Counted from the first letter of the stretch, positions 47,445 to 56,076 are shown. The stretch: 64,000 nt of DNA from Flavobacteriales bacterium (GCA_018335925.1 JAGXRF010000061.1:1-64000), one strand, 5' to 3'. Numbers and translations: made by a program. The notes: a model not told the origin generated them from the sequence alone.

Positions 47445-47978
47445 ATGAAAGCATTTTATATTTTCGCGTTAAGTATACTGTTTTTAACCTCCTGCAGCAG
47501 TGTACAAGTGCACAGTGATTTTGAAAAAGGGGTGGATTTTAGCAAATACCAAACCTATGCATTTCAAAAGAGTAGTATTGATAGAGTAGAAATTTCCGAC
47601 ATCGACAAACGTAGAATATTAAGAGCTCTTGAAAAAAACTTATCCGAAAAAGGATTTACAAAAAGCGAACAACCGCAATTTTTAGTGTCATTTTTCACCA
47701 AAGAAAGAGAACAAGTAGATGTTTGGCAAAACAACATGGCCTGGGGTTGGGGCTGGGGCTGGGGACCTTGGTGGGGGCCAAGTTGGGGAGGCACCCAAGT
47801 GTCAAGTTATACCGAAGGGACTCTATATATTGATATTATTGATGCCTCTACTAAAGAACTCATTTGGCAAGGTTATGGGGTTGGTGCTTTAAATCCAAGT
47901 GCTAAAAATAAAGAAGAAAGAATCCACCAATTTGTTTTGGAAATTTTAAAGAAGTATCCGCCACAAAAAAGTAAATAA
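47445..47978 (+). CDS. DUF4136 family lipoprotein
   Basis: Lipoprotein of 177 residues, lipobox LTSCS (Cys17). The DUF4136 pattern is clear: DFEKGVDFSKYQTYAFQ at the start, then a domain that ends YIDIIDASTKELIWQGYG and HQFVLEILKKYPP. In the middle is an unusual Trp/Gly-rich run (AWGWGWGWGPWWGPSWGG, about 99-116), common in this family. Function unknown; probably on the outer membrane. Followed by a terminator. Confidence 0.9.
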   Translation: MKAFYIFALSILFLTSCSSVQVHSDFEKGVDFSKYQTYAFQKSSIDRVEISDIDKRRILRALEKNLSEKGFTKSEQPQFLVSFFTKEREQVDVWQNNMAWGWGWGWGPWWGPSWGGTQVSSYTEGTLYIDIIDASTKELIWQGYGVGALNPSAKNKEERIHQFVLEILKKYPPQKSK

Positions 47979-47988
47979 TTAAATCATA

Positions 47989-48012
47989 AAACTCCCTTAA
48001 GGGAGTTTTTTT
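47989..48012 (+). terminator. Rho-independent terminator of the DUF4136 gene
   Basis: Stem ACTCCC (47991-47996), loop TTAA, GGGAGT (48001-48006), then a T-run to 48012. Confidence 0.9.
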
Positions 48013-48058
48013 ATGCATGTCTAAATTCATATCTTTACCTCTCTATAACGATTGAAAT

Positions 48059-49828
48059 ATGGAATCCGCTTTTGAAACTAATCCGCTGATCGAACGATTA
48101 CCAGAACACCTAAAACAATTTATCAAACCGCAAAATTATGAGGACTACACACCTATTAACCAAGCAGTTTGGAGATATGTGATGAGAAAGAATGTAGATT
48201 ACTTAAGTAAAGTTGCTCATGAATCGTATGTTGAGGGATTACAAAAAACCGGTATTTCCGTTGATTCTATACCTAGTATGTATGGGATGAATCGTATTTT
48301 GAAAGAAATTGGATGGGCAGCAGTTGCTGTAGATGGCTTTATTCCTCCAAATTCCTTTATGGAATTCCAAGCATACAATGTGTTGGTAATAGCAAGTGAT
48401 ATTCGTCAGTTGGAACACATCGAATACACTCCAGCTCCAGACATTATTCACGAAGGTGCTGGTCATGCTCCTATTATTGCCAATCCGGAGTATGCCGAAT
48501 ATTTAAGAAGATTTGGTGAAATTGGCTGTAAAGCTATTTCATCGGCTAAAGACTATGAATTATATGAAGCCATCCGATGGTTATCTATACTAAAAGAAGC
48601 AGAGGGGAGTAGCGAAGAAGAAATTAAAAAAGCGGAGAATTTGGTGAACGAATTGCAACAAAATATGGGAGAACCAAGCGAAATGGCTCGTATAAGAAAC
48701 CTACATTGGTGGACCGTAGAATATGGCTTGATCGGTACTGTAGAAAATCCAAAAATTTATGGAGCAGGTTTGTTGTCGAGTATTGGTGAAAGTACTTGGT
48801 GCATGACTGATGCGGTGAAAAAAATTCCATATTCTATTGCAGCAGCCGATCAGAGTTTTGACATTACCAAACCACAACCACAGTTATATGTAACACCCGA
48901 TTTTGCGCATTTAAGTTTGGTTTTAGAAGAATTTGCCAACAAAATGGCTTTGCGAACCGGTGGCTTAGAAGGAGTTAAAAAATTGATTGATTCCAAAGCT
49001 TTAGGAACGATTGAACTTAGTACAGGTTTACAAGTTTCAGGAGTATTTACCAACGTAATTGAACACGAAGGAAAACCTATTTACATCCAAACTTCTGGTA
49101 AAACTGCATTGTCATACAGAGAAAAAGAACTGGTTGGTCATGGAACGGAATACCATGCAGAAGGCTTTGGAAGTCCCATTGGAAAACTAGTAGGCATTAA
49201 CATTGCCATAGAAGAAATGAGTCCGAGAGATTTAAGAGCTTACGACATATACGAATCGGAAGTAGTAACCTTAGAATTTGAAGGTGGTGTTAAGGTTTCT
49301 GGAGAAATTGTTACCGGCACCCGAAATTTACAAGGAAAAATCATGTTGATCAAGTTCAAAAATTGCACTGTAACTTATGGTGAGCAAGTACTATTTCAAC
49401 CGGAATGGGGTATTTATGATATGGCAGTTGGAAAAGAAGTGATGTCTTGTTATGCAGGTCCAGCAGATGTCAATAGTTTTGATATGATCACCCATGTACC
49501 AAGTTCGCAGACCATCAAATCGATCATTTCAGAAAAGCGAACTCAGTTAGAGAAATTATATGCTGAGGTTAGAAATTTAAGAGAGTCAAATAACAAGGAG
49601 GTGACATTGTTAGAAGCGATCTTTGAAAACATCCAAAAAAACCATTCGGATGATTGGCTCTTGGGTGTGGAAATTTTGGAGCTAGCAAACCAAAACCAAT
49701 GGAAGGATTTGAAAGACAATGTGGTTTTTTATTTAGAAAAAACTAAAGACAATAGACCTGAAGTTGCCCATTTAATTGATGGTGGAATGCAGTTAATTTT
49801 ACAAAATGAACCCGTTAGTGTCTCCTAA
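48059..49828 (+). CDS. Biopterin-dependent aromatic amino acid hydroxylase
   Basis: Iron- and pterin-dependent enzyme of 589 residues, most likely phenylalanine 4-hydroxylase making tyrosine. The iron ligands are His131 and His136 in IIHEGAGHAP and Glu221 in WTVEYGLIG. The hydroxylase domain covers about the first 320 residues; a further 270 residues have no counterpart in proteobacterial PhhA (usually under 300 residues in total). The extension is beta-rich around 330-470 and helical after that. Whether it senses substrate or oligomerises is unknown. No pterin dehydratase gene is adjacent. Single gene between two terminators or promoters. Confidence 0.93.
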   Translation: MESAFETNPLIERLPEHLKQFIKPQNYEDYTPINQAVWRYVMRKNVDYLSKVAHESYVEGLQKTGISVDSIPSMYGMNRILKEIGWAAVAVDGFIPPNSFMEFQAYNVLVIASDIRQLEHIEYTPAPDIIHEGAGHAPIIANPEYAEYLRRFGEIGCKAISSAKDYELYEAIRWLSILKEAEGSSEEEIKKAENLVNELQQNMGEPSEMARIRNLHWWTVEYGLIGTVENPKIYGAGLLSSIGESTWCMTDAVKKIPYSIAAADQSFDITKPQPQLYVTPDFAHLSLVLEEFANKMALRTGGLEGVKKLIDSKALGTIELSTGLQVSGVFTNVIEHEGKPIYIQTSGKTALSYREKELVGHGTEYHAEGFGSPIGKLVGINIAIEEMSPRDLRAYDIYESEVVTLEFEGGVKVSGEIVTGTRNLQGKIMLIKFKNCTVTYGEQVLFQPEWGIYDMAVGKEVMSCYAGPADVNSFDMITHVPSSQTIKSIISEKRTQLEKLYAEVRNLRESNNKEVTLLEAIFENIQKNHSDDWLLGVEILELANQNQWKDLKDNVVFYLEKTKDNRPEVAHLIDGGMQLILQNEPVSVS

Positions 49829-49904
49829 AATTTGTCTACAGTAACTTTTGTTACCATCCACATTAAAAAGCTGCTTTACTTTTGCATCAAATAAATATAA
49901 AATT

Positions 49905-50213
49905 ATGGGGTTATTATCATTTTTAGGTTTAGGTGGAAGCACTAACAATTTAACCGATTTTATTCAAAAAGGTGCTGTAATTATTGATGTTCGCACTCCG
50001 GGAGAATTCAGTAATGGCCACATCAAGGGTTCTAAAAACATTCCTTTGAACACTATTTCTGGAAAAATTAATGAAATCAAAAAACTAAATAAACCAATTA
50101 TTGTATGCTGTCAAAGTGGGATGCGAAGCGGTCAGGCAGCATCTATCTTAAAAAGTAGCGGCATTGAAGTGGTGAATGGTGGTGGTTGGCAAAGTTTGCA
50201 AAGTAAATTATAA
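49905..50213 (+). CDS. Single-domain rhodanese-like protein
   Basis: Cytoplasmic sulfurtransferase-type protein of 102 residues from the ATG at 49905. The active-site loop is CCQSGMRSG with the catalytic cysteine at 69 (CxxGxR), and VIIDVRTPGEFSNGHI is the typical beginning. A -7 box TACTTTTG (49877-49884) supports this start over the longer frame from 49848. Could carry persulfide sulfur; partner unknown. Confidence 0.93.
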   Translation: MGLLSFLGLGGSTNNLTDFIQKGAVIIDVRTPGEFSNGHIKGSKNIPLNTISGKINEIKKLNKPIIVCCQSGMRSGQAASILKSSGIEVVNGGGWQSLQSKL

Positions 50214-50239
50214 AATTTTGATAGATTCATTTTATAAAC

Positions 50240-50272
50240 AAAGACAACTTTTAGGTTGTCTTTTATTTTTTG
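50240..50272 (+). terminator. Terminator of the rhodanese gene
   Basis: Stem AAGACAAC (50241-50248) and GTTGTCTT (50255-50262) followed by a T-rich tail. Confidence 0.85.
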
Positions 50273-50288
50273 TCAAGAATTCATTTAT

Positions 50289-51218
50289 TTAGTAGATATT
50301 TTTTAATATAAAATCTAAAATTACCTTGCTAAGTTCTGGGTGTAAAGGCAAGTTAGGGTCGGTGTATGATTTGTAGTTTTCTCCCAAATCACCATGGATG
50401 TTTTTAAGTACATGGTTCATGTTTTCCAAAATAATTAAGGTAGCATCAGGTTTGACTTGATGTAAAATTTCTGCCTCAGTTTCTTTTACTTGAATGTCTT
50501 TGGTTCCGTTGATAATTAAAATCGGGACTTGCAATTTTTTAATTTCTACTGCTGGATCTATTTGCATCCACGACATCATATAGGATTGTACCGATTTTCG
50601 AAAGATAGATTCCAACATTTGGTTTTTATTTTCGTATGGTTGTTGACTTTTTAAGGTATTTAATCCCAATTCAATTTCTTCTTTCCAAAATGGAGCTTGG
50701 GCTAATAATTGGTCTTTTAAAATGAAATCGATACTTCTACCTGCTCCCGCTAAAGATATATAACCATTGGTTTTATTGGCAGCTAACATAGCTACCAACG
50801 ATCCTTCGCTATGCCCAATCAAAACAATTTTTGAAAATTTCTTCTCCTTTTTAAAATGATTAATGATGATTTCCAAGTCTTTCACATTGTCTTGAAAAGT
50901 CATTTCCTCTTCTTTAATTTCTTTTTTGGCTTTCATTTGCGTAATTACTCGTTTGTCAAAAGCAAAAACAGCATGTTGTGATGCCAAACTCTCAGCCAAA
51001 AATTTCAAGGAATTATTTTCCATTCCAGGACTATTACCATTTCTATCTGGAATTCCAGAACCCGGAATTTGAATGATCAACACTTTTGCTTTTTCCTTTT
51101 TTGGTTGGTATAAATCTCCAATCAAGTCCTCTGCAATGACAATTTCTTGTTTGGTAAAGTCTTGTGATTGCAATTTAGCAACCAATAAACACAACAATAT
51201 AACGATAGTTCTGATCAT
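50289..51218 (-). CDS. Exported alpha/beta hydrolase
   Basis: Hydrolase of 309 residues with signal peptide MIRTIVILLCLLVAKLQSQ. The nucleophile is Ser in LIGHSEGSLVA (about residue 138), the acid is Asp in NGTKDIQV and the base is His in ENMNHVLKN. Possibly an esterase. It begins 10 bases after the stop of the membrane protein upstream, so it is the last gene of the operon headed by the DUF2089-like gene. Confidence 0.88.
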   Translation of the reverse strand: MIRTIVILLCLLVAKLQSQDFTKQEIVIAEDLIGDLYQPKKEKAKVLIIQIPGSGIPDRNGNSPGMENNSLKFLAESLASQHAVFAFDKRVITQMKAKKEIKEEEMTFQDNVKDLEIIINHFKKEKKFSKIVLIGHSEGSLVAMLAANKTNGYISLAGAGRSIDFILKDQLLAQAPFWKEEIELGLNTLKSQQPYENKNQMLESIFRKSVQSYMMSWMQIDPAVEIKKLQVPILIINGTKDIQVKETEAEILHQVKPDATLIILENMNHVLKNIHGDLGENYKSYTDPNLPLHPELSKVILDFILKNIY

Positions 51219-51228
51219 GATTTTTAAT

Positions 51229-51828
51229 TTATGCGATGAAATGAATCACTATTTTAGATATAACTTCTGCCAATAACACTGCAACTACTAATTGTAGACC
51301 AATTTTCCAACTTTTTTGGTTGGTAGAAACGGTAAATCCGTGCCATAAATACCATCCAAAAATTGCCAAAGAAGCCAATGCCAAAAGTCCGAATATCAAC
51401 AAAACTCCCAAAATTGGAATAGAAATTTCAGGCAAAGCTTGCGGATTTTGAATCACTTGAGCAACCATTTCTTCGGAGGTTATTCGCATCCAATCGTTCC
51501 AATTGAACAAAATCAACGGATAAAACACCATTCTACTCCATAAACTAGTTACAAGTAAATCTTGCAAACGAGCCTTGGCTTGGTTCCATTTTGCCAAAAG
51601 CCACAGTAAAATTGTTAAAGAAATGGTATTGATAATGTTATCCAACAAAGGTTCAAACCATGTAATATTTGTAACAAAATGGGTGTCTAAAACGCCATCA
51701 AATCTCGCTTTAAAAATTACAGCTAATAGCGAAAAAAGTAGCGTAAAAAATACAGAAAACGACAACAAAAAGCCATCAGTAAAGTGGGCAAAAGGTTGCA
51801 ACAAACTAGTACTATTTATTTTCTTCAT
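51229..51828 (-). CDS. Multi-helix membrane protein, unknown function
   Basis: Protein of 199 residues with hydrophobic segments at about 18-40, 62-82, 95-110, 135-162 and 175-195. No family recognised. It overlaps the preceding PH-like gene by 17 bases and is followed closely by the hydrolase gene, so it belongs to the DUF2089-DUF1648 operon. Confidence 0.75.
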   Translation of the reverse strand: MKKINSTSLLQPFAHFTDGFLLSFSVFFTLLFSLLAVIFKARFDGVLDTHFVTNITWFEPLLDNIINTISLTILLWLLAKWNQAKARLQDLLVTSLWSRMVFYPLILFNWNDWMRITSEEMVAQVIQNPQALPEISIPILGVLLIFGLLALASLAIFGWYLWHGFTVSTNQKSWKIGLQLVVAVLLAEVISKIVIHFIA

Positions 51829-52348
51829 TGGTAGACTGATTTATCTGATTACCGTTTTTATCAACGAATTTTGATTTAAAAAATTCATTTGCAAAAAAAT
51901 CTTTTAATTCCTTTGATTTTTGGGTTCCGATTAAATATTTTTTTTGGTTATGTAGTACCACCTCTAAACCAATATTTCCGGAAACGTTTAAAGCCAAGCC
52001 ATTTTTATACCATTTAATACCCCATCCACCGCAATCTAATACTGGATGGTACTTTACAATAGAAACTTCCTGAACATCTTCCCATGAAAATACCTTTTGG
52101 TATTTGTAAAACAGCATATGAAAAGTAGCATAAATTCCTTTTTCATCTATTTTAGTTTGCAGATGTAAGCTAAAAAACCATGAAAAAAACAAAACCATTG
52201 GAAGAATAACCAACCAAGTTGCTTTTAAATTCCAAGCATCTTCTGTGGTAAGTTCGTACATCAAAAAACCTAATATTCCCAAAAGTATTGTCCAAATCCA
52301 CCATTGACGGAAGTATTGCTTTTCTGTAAATTGGGTTGGAATAGTCAT
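51812..52348 (-). CDS. Membrane protein with PH-like domain
   Basis: Protein of 178 residues from the ATG at 52348, which overlaps the stop of the DUF1648 gene (TAATG). Two helices (about 18-36 and 44-64) are followed by a PH-like beta domain: KIDEKGIYATF, FSWEDVQEVSIVKY, GGWGIKWYKNGLALNVSGN and KYLIGTQKSKEL. Such two-helix PH-type proteins often accompany DUF1648 proteins. Function unknown. Confidence 0.78.
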   Translation of the reverse strand: MTIPTQFTEKQYFRQWWIWTILLGILGFLMYELTTEDAWNLKATWLVILPMVLFFSWFFSLHLQTKIDEKGIYATFHMLFYKYQKVFSWEDVQEVSIVKYHPVLDCGGWGIKWYKNGLALNVSGNIGLEVVLHNQKKYLIGTQKSKELKDFFANEFFKSKFVDKNGNQINQSTNEENK

Positions 52349-52845
52349 TATTTTTTCTTTTTTGATTCGTAAATCGTTACAGCTATCACTATAAATAATA
52401 TGCCCAAAGTGACAGGCAAAAACCAAGCTCCCAGACCTTCTCTTTTTCCTAAGGAAACTTGCATGGTAAAATAATCAATGGCCATGAAAAGTACAATTAA
52501 CAATAGCTTCATCCATCGCATCATTCGAACTCCCAATAGGTATTGTCGAGGTGCATTTTCCTCGGTAATTTCTACTGTGTAATTAAAGTTTTCCGGATTC
52601 CGTTCTAACATAGATAATAGTAACACCAAAAAAGTTGCAATTATCGGAGTTAAAAAAATCGTATCCTTGCTGCCAAATCCATCCGCTTCTCCAACACCAT
52701 TAAAGTGAATTGGAATCTCCTCTGGCAGCAAAGGATACATCCATATTACCATTCCCCAAAACAACAACCAAAGTAAATAACCGGCATATTCCAATACTTG
52801 GTCGGCTTTGGTAAATGATAAAGTAATAATAGGTCGTTTACTCAT
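52348..52845 (-). CDS. DUF1648 domain membrane protein
   Basis: Protein of 165 residues with four hydrophobic segments. The DUF1648 signature LPEEIPIHFNGVGEADGFGSK (about 39-59, here slightly varied at the ends) lies between the first two helices. DUF1648 forms the N-terminal part of the SdpI immunity/receptor proteins of Bacillus, where it is co-transcribed with its autorepressor. Here the regulator gene is directly upstream with one base between them. Confidence 0.87.
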   Translation of the reverse strand: MSKRPIITLSFTKADQVLEYAGYLLWLLFWGMVIWMYPLLPEEIPIHFNGVGEADGFGSKDTIFLTPIIATFLVLLLSMLERNPENFNYTVEITEENAPRQYLLGVRMMRWMKLLLIVLFMAIDYFTMQVSLGKREGLGAWFLPVTLGILFIVIAVTIYESKKKK

Positions 52846-52846
52846 T

Positions 52847-53113
52847 TTAAGTCATCTGGTTTAATTTGTGAATCAAATCATCTAATCGATTGCGAACCGT
52901 AGGATAACTAATTCCCATTTTTTTGGCCATTTCTTTCAAACTTCCACTATACAATACAAATTGTAAAATAAAATCTTGTTCTTCCGGAAGCAGTTGTAAC
53001 AATTTTGGCAATGTAAATTGCCCTTGTACTTTGGTGGTACAAGCAACACAACTACATTCTGTGACCTGCATCAGAGCATCACAACTTGGACAATGTGTAG
53101 GAAATTTACTCAT
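52847..53113 (-). CDS. DUF2089-like zinc-ribbon/HTH protein
   Basis: Protein of 88 residues. The N-terminal zinc ribbon has Cys pairs in HCPSCDAL and CSCVACTT. Residues about 40-88 form a helix-turn-helix (LQFVLYSGSLKEMAKKMGIS, then YPTVRNRLDDLI), similar to sigma region 4. Matches DUF2089. As the first gene of a five-gene membrane operon it is the likely regulator; a palindrome at the promoter (53125-53139) is a candidate operator. Confidence 0.85.
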   Translation of the reverse strand: MSKFPTHCPSCDALMQVTECSCVACTTKVQGQFTLPKLLQLLPEEQDFILQFVLYSGSLKEMAKKMGISYPTVRNRLDDLIHKLNQMT

Positions 53114-53124
53114 TTATTTATTCA

Positions 53125-53151
53125 AACTTTAATAAAGTTAAAACAAATATA
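53125..53151 (-). promoter_or_regulatory. -7 box and palindromic operator candidate of the DUF2089 operon
   Basis: The minus strand reads TATATTTG at 53151-53144, a perfect -7 box. Just downstream, where transcription should start, lies AACTTTA-A-TAAAGTT (53125-53139), a 15-base palindrome with 7-bp arms, 11 bases before the ATG. Confidence 0.5.
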
Positions 53152-53185
53152 AATAAAATTAATAAATCGGTTGCCATTATCGCAT

Positions 53186-53209
53186 AAAAAAACCTGTCGT
53201 TGGACAGGT
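53186..53209 (-). terminator. Terminator of the TIGR03643 gene
   Basis: Stem ACCTGTC (53192-53198), loop GTTG, GACAGGT (53203-53209); on the minus strand followed by seven T. Confidence 0.9.
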
Positions 53210-53232
53210 CTTTACTTTTTTTAAAAAGGATA

Positions 53233-53505
53233 TTATCGTTTAGAAATTTTGTTTCCAGTGATTTGTCTTTGTCGGTTACATTTGAAACGATCTACGGAAC
53301 TTTCTCTTAATTTGGCATGTTTGGTCGCTCTACCTTGCACTCTTGCTCTCCACATTCTAAAACTAGAAGGCTTCATGTGCAAACGCATCAACCGAATGGT
53401 TTCAGCTTCCGAAATACCAAACTGAAAAGTAATGGCTTCAAATGGAGTTCTGTCTTCCCAAGCCATTTCTATAATTCGATCTATTTGCGCTTCTGTAAAA
53501 GTCAT
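53233..53505 (-). CDS. TIGR03643/DUF2805 family small protein
   Basis: Basic protein of 90 residues. The core FTEAQIDRIIEMAWEDRTPF, FGISEAETIRLMRLHM and SSFRMWRARVQGR contains a helix-turn-helix-like segment (ISEAETIRLM) and a basic tail rich in Arg and Lys. It is paralogous to the gene at 53563. The family is widespread in Bacteroidota and cyanobacteria, with function unknown; a nucleic-acid role is plausible. Followed by a terminator. Confidence 0.88.
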   Translation of the reverse strand: MTFTEAQIDRIIEMAWEDRTPFEAITFQFGISEAETIRLMRLHMKPSSFRMWRARVQGRATKHAKLRESSVDRFKCNRQRQITGNKISKR

Positions 53506-53562
53506 TTTAATTATTTTATGCTACAAAACTAGCCATTACCTAAACGAACAAACGTTAAAGAA

Positions 53563-53844
53563 TTAATCAAATTTATTTTTGAAATAATATTTGGCATCTA
53601 ACTCATCGTCATCATCAAACATTCTCTGATTCATTTTTGGTTTAGGCTTGGCTGCTGCCACTTTTTTCTTCCAAAGTTCAAATTGGTCTTTAGACAAACG
53701 CTTTCGCATCAATTCGGTGACTTCGTTTTCCGATAAACCAAAATCGAGTTTAAGAACTTCAAAAGGTTTTCTTTCTTCTTGAGCAATGCTCACCACTTTA
53801 AAAATTTCTTCGGGAGTTAGCTCTTTGGAACGGTGCTTTCTCAT
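53563..53844 (-). CDS. DUF2805 family small protein (paralogue)
   Basis: Protein of 93 residues from the ATG at 53844; the TTG four codons earlier is less likely. The core LTPEEIFKVVSIAQEERKPF, FGLSENEVTELMRKRLS and QFELWKKKVAAAK aligns well with the neighbouring protein at 53233. The C-terminal tail is acidic (DDDDELDAK) where the paralogue's is basic. It follows the sterol desaturase-like gene by 18 bases on the same strand. Confidence 0.87.
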   Translation of the reverse strand: MRKHRSKELTPEEIFKVVSIAQEERKPFEVLKLDFGLSENEVTELMRKRLSKDQFELWKKKVAAAKPKPKMNQRMFDDDDELDAKYYFKNKFD

Positions 53845-53862
53845 GGGTAAAGTCAAAAAAAA

Positions 53863-54687
53863 TTAAGTTGTTGGTTTGCGATACTTCTGAAAAGGAATCG
53901 CTAAAAGATTTTTAAGATTATTGTGTTCGTTAGGTTCCGGATGGGTATCTACCCCATAATGAATTTGATTTCTGTCTAAATAACTAAAAGTACCAAACAA
54001 TCTATCCCAAACAGAAAAGATGTTTCCGTAATTAGAATCGGTGTATGGCAACTGAAAATGGTGATGCACTTTATGCATGTCAGGTGACACAATCAGGTAA
54101 CTAATCCATTTGTCTACTTTTTTAGGCAATGGCATATTGGCATGATTGAATTGTGAAAAAACTACAGAAAGCGATTGGTACAAAAAAACCAAACCCATTC
54201 CTGATCCTACCAACCAAACACCTAATAAAGTAAACACAAAACGAATCACGCTTTCCCCAGGATGGTGACGATTTGCTGTGGTAGTATCTACCCAAGTATC
54301 TGTATGATGAATTAAGTGAAACTTCCACATCCATCGCACTTTATGTTGCACCAAGTGGGCTAAGTAAGCTCCAATTAAGTCTAACAACAGCAAGCCAACA
54401 AAAGCATACAGCCAAAGGTTTTTTATGTTGAGCCAATACAAAATACCAAATTCATGTTGGGTAACCCAAGCAGCAGATTGCAATAACAAAAAAGCCATAG
54501 AAAAATTAACCAAAATGGTGGTGCCTGTGAAAAATAAATTGATGCCTGCATGATTCCACTTTTTGTAATTCATTCTAAATAAAGGAAAGGCATTTTCTAT
54601 CCACCAAAAAATGGTAATTCCACCAGCTAAAATCAGGGCTCGGTGTGCGGAAGGTATGGTTTCGAAGTACGAAAGAATAGTTTCCAT
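53863..54687 (-). CDS. Sterol desaturase/fatty acid hydroxylase family protein
   Basis: Membrane di-iron oxygenase of 274 residues with several helices and the His-box pattern: HLVQH, HLIHHTD, NRHHPGE and HKVHHHFQ. These eight or so histidines bind the iron pair. It may hydroxylate or desaturate a membrane lipid or carotenoid; the substrate is not deducible. Confidence 0.92.
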   Translation of the reverse strand: METILSYFETIPSAHRALILAGGITIFWWIENAFPLFRMNYKKWNHAGINLFFTGTTILVNFSMAFLLLQSAAWVTQHEFGILYWLNIKNLWLYAFVGLLLLDLIGAYLAHLVQHKVRWMWKFHLIHHTDTWVDTTTANRHHPGESVIRFVFTLLGVWLVGSGMGLVFLYQSLSVVFSQFNHANMPLPKKVDKWISYLIVSPDMHKVHHHFQLPYTDSNYGNIFSVWDRLFGTFSYLDRNQIHYGVDTHPEPNEHNNLKNLLAIPFQKYRKPTT

Positions 54688-54757
54688 TAGATAATCAATA
54701 AGGTAAAATTAATAAAAAATGTTTGATTGTTGCCATCCATGTAATTTTTTAAGAAAA

Positions 54758-55360
54758 TTATACCAAAGTTCGAAATGTTAAGTTAATACGAGGCCCCACC
54801 TCTTTTTTGGTTTTTGGGATGGCATGTTTCCAGAAATGTTGGGTTTCTCCCTTCATTACCAACAAAGAACCGTTGTTAAGTTCAAAAGTTTTTTTAACAT
54901 CTGGTAATTGGTTGTGTTTTAAATGAAAACTTCTGGTTGCACCAAAACTCAAAGAAGCAATGACAGGGTTTACCCCCAAAGTTTTCTCGTTATCGGCATG
55001 CCAGCCGTTGCTATCGTTGCCGTCTCTGTACAAATTACACAACACAGTAGTAAACGAATGCTGGCAAAATTCTTCCACTTTTTCTTTTAAATAAAACATC
55101 AACGGATTCCACGGATGTGGATGCATCCAAATATTGGAATATTGGTACGATTTCCCTTCGTTTCCATACAAACAAGTCAATCTTGGTTGGTCATACTCTT
55201 TTCCGTAAACTGTAATTTTATCTGATTGCCAAGGAGTAGTTTCGTATAATTGCTGAAATAAGGTATTTGCTTCTAACTCTTCTATAAAATTTGGTTTCCA
55301 AAGCAAATCTGCATTGGGTAATTGGTATCCAAAAACTTCTTCAAACGGAAAAAGCGACAT
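54758..55360 (-). CDS. alkB: AlkB-like Fe(II)/2-oxoglutarate dioxygenase
   Basis: Repairs alkylated bases by oxidative demethylation. The 200 residues carry iron ligands His121 and Asp123 (GWHADNE) and His179 (WKHAIP), with 2-oxoglutarate-binding arginines in GPRINLTFR (191 and 197). LTCLYGNEG and CNLYRDGNDS fit the eukaryotic ALKBH2/3-like branch common in Flavobacteriia. Single gene. Confidence 0.94.
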   Translation of the reverse strand: MSLFPFEEVFGYQLPNADLLWKPNFIEELEANTLFQQLYETTPWQSDKITVYGKEYDQPRLTCLYGNEGKSYQYSNIWMHPHPWNPLMFYLKEKVEEFCQHSFTTVLCNLYRDGNDSNGWHADNEKTLGVNPVIASLSFGATRSFHLKHNQLPDVKKTFELNNGSLLVMKGETQHFWKHAIPKTKKEVGPRINLTFRTLV

Positions 55361-55469
55361 CGGTTTGTTTTTTATATGATATCCAAATGTAGATAAAACA
55401 TCATTTATTTAGAGTAGACATCGATTAAAAAATTCTTATTTTTACCATGTAACCAACTTACATTAATTC

Positions 55470-56027
55470 ATGGCACAAACTCTATCCAACATGATTGCTT
55501 TAGGTACCAAAGCTCCTAATTTTAATTTGCCGGATACCAATGGCAATGGTTTTAAAACTTGGGAAGACTGCAAAGGAAGTAAAGGAACTTTGGTAATATT
55601 TATGTGCAACCACTGTCCGTTTGTATTGCATATCATAGAAGAATTGATTCGAATTGCCAACGACTACCGTGTGCAAGGCTTAGGAATGGTAGCCATTTCC
55701 AGCAATGATGTGGAAAAATACCCACAAGATGGTCCGGATAAAATGATCGAATTTGCTTTTGCACACGGCATGGAATTTCCGTATTTGTATGACGAAAGCC
55801 AGGAAGTTGCCAAAGCATATGGAGCAGCCTGCACACCTGATTTCTTTTTATATGATAACCAAGACCAGTTAGTTTATCGCGGTCAATTAGACGATTCCAG
55901 ACCAGGCAACCATATTCCGCTTTCGGGTTCTGATTTACGAAATGCTATTGATGGAGTTTTGTACAACCGAGTACTACCTGAAAACCAAAAACCAAGCATT
56001 GGGTGTAATATTAAGTGGAAAGGTTAA
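55470..56027 (+). CDS. Thioredoxin-fold protein, AhpC/TSA-like
   Basis: Cytoplasmic protein of 185 residues without a signal peptide. GTKAPNFNLPDTNG is the peroxiredoxin-type opening; the active site is FMCNHCPFV with Cys46 and Cys49 (CxxC). The cis-proline is in ACTPDFFL. Such proteins (resembling the tlpA/AhpC group) probably act as thiol reductases; the substrate is unknown. Followed by low-complexity intergenic sequence. Confidence 0.88.
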   Translation: MAQTLSNMIALGTKAPNFNLPDTNGNGFKTWEDCKGSKGTLVIFMCNHCPFVLHIIEELIRIANDYRVQGLGMVAISSNDVEKYPQDGPDKMIEFAFAHGMEFPYLYDESQEVAKAYGAACTPDFFLYDNQDQLVYRGQLDDSRPGNHIPLSGSDLRNAIDGVLYNRVLPENQKPSIGCNIKWKG

Positions 56028-56076
56028 TTTGAAAATGTGGCAATTTGAAAATGAGATAATGAGATAATGAGATAAA
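56026..56076 (+). repeat. Short tandem repeats in intergenic sequence
   Basis: AATTTGAAAATG occurs at 56026-56037 and 56042-56053. GAGATAAT is then repeated at 56053 and 56061, with GAGATAAA at 56069. The adjacent 56138-56158 holds three TTGAAAC-like words. No gene is visible in this 193-base gap. Confidence 0.7.

Noticed and set aside
47741..47793. Repeat array of GGGGCTGG-like words
   Set aside because: It encodes the Trp/Gly-rich run of the DUF4136 protein, so it is coding low complexity.
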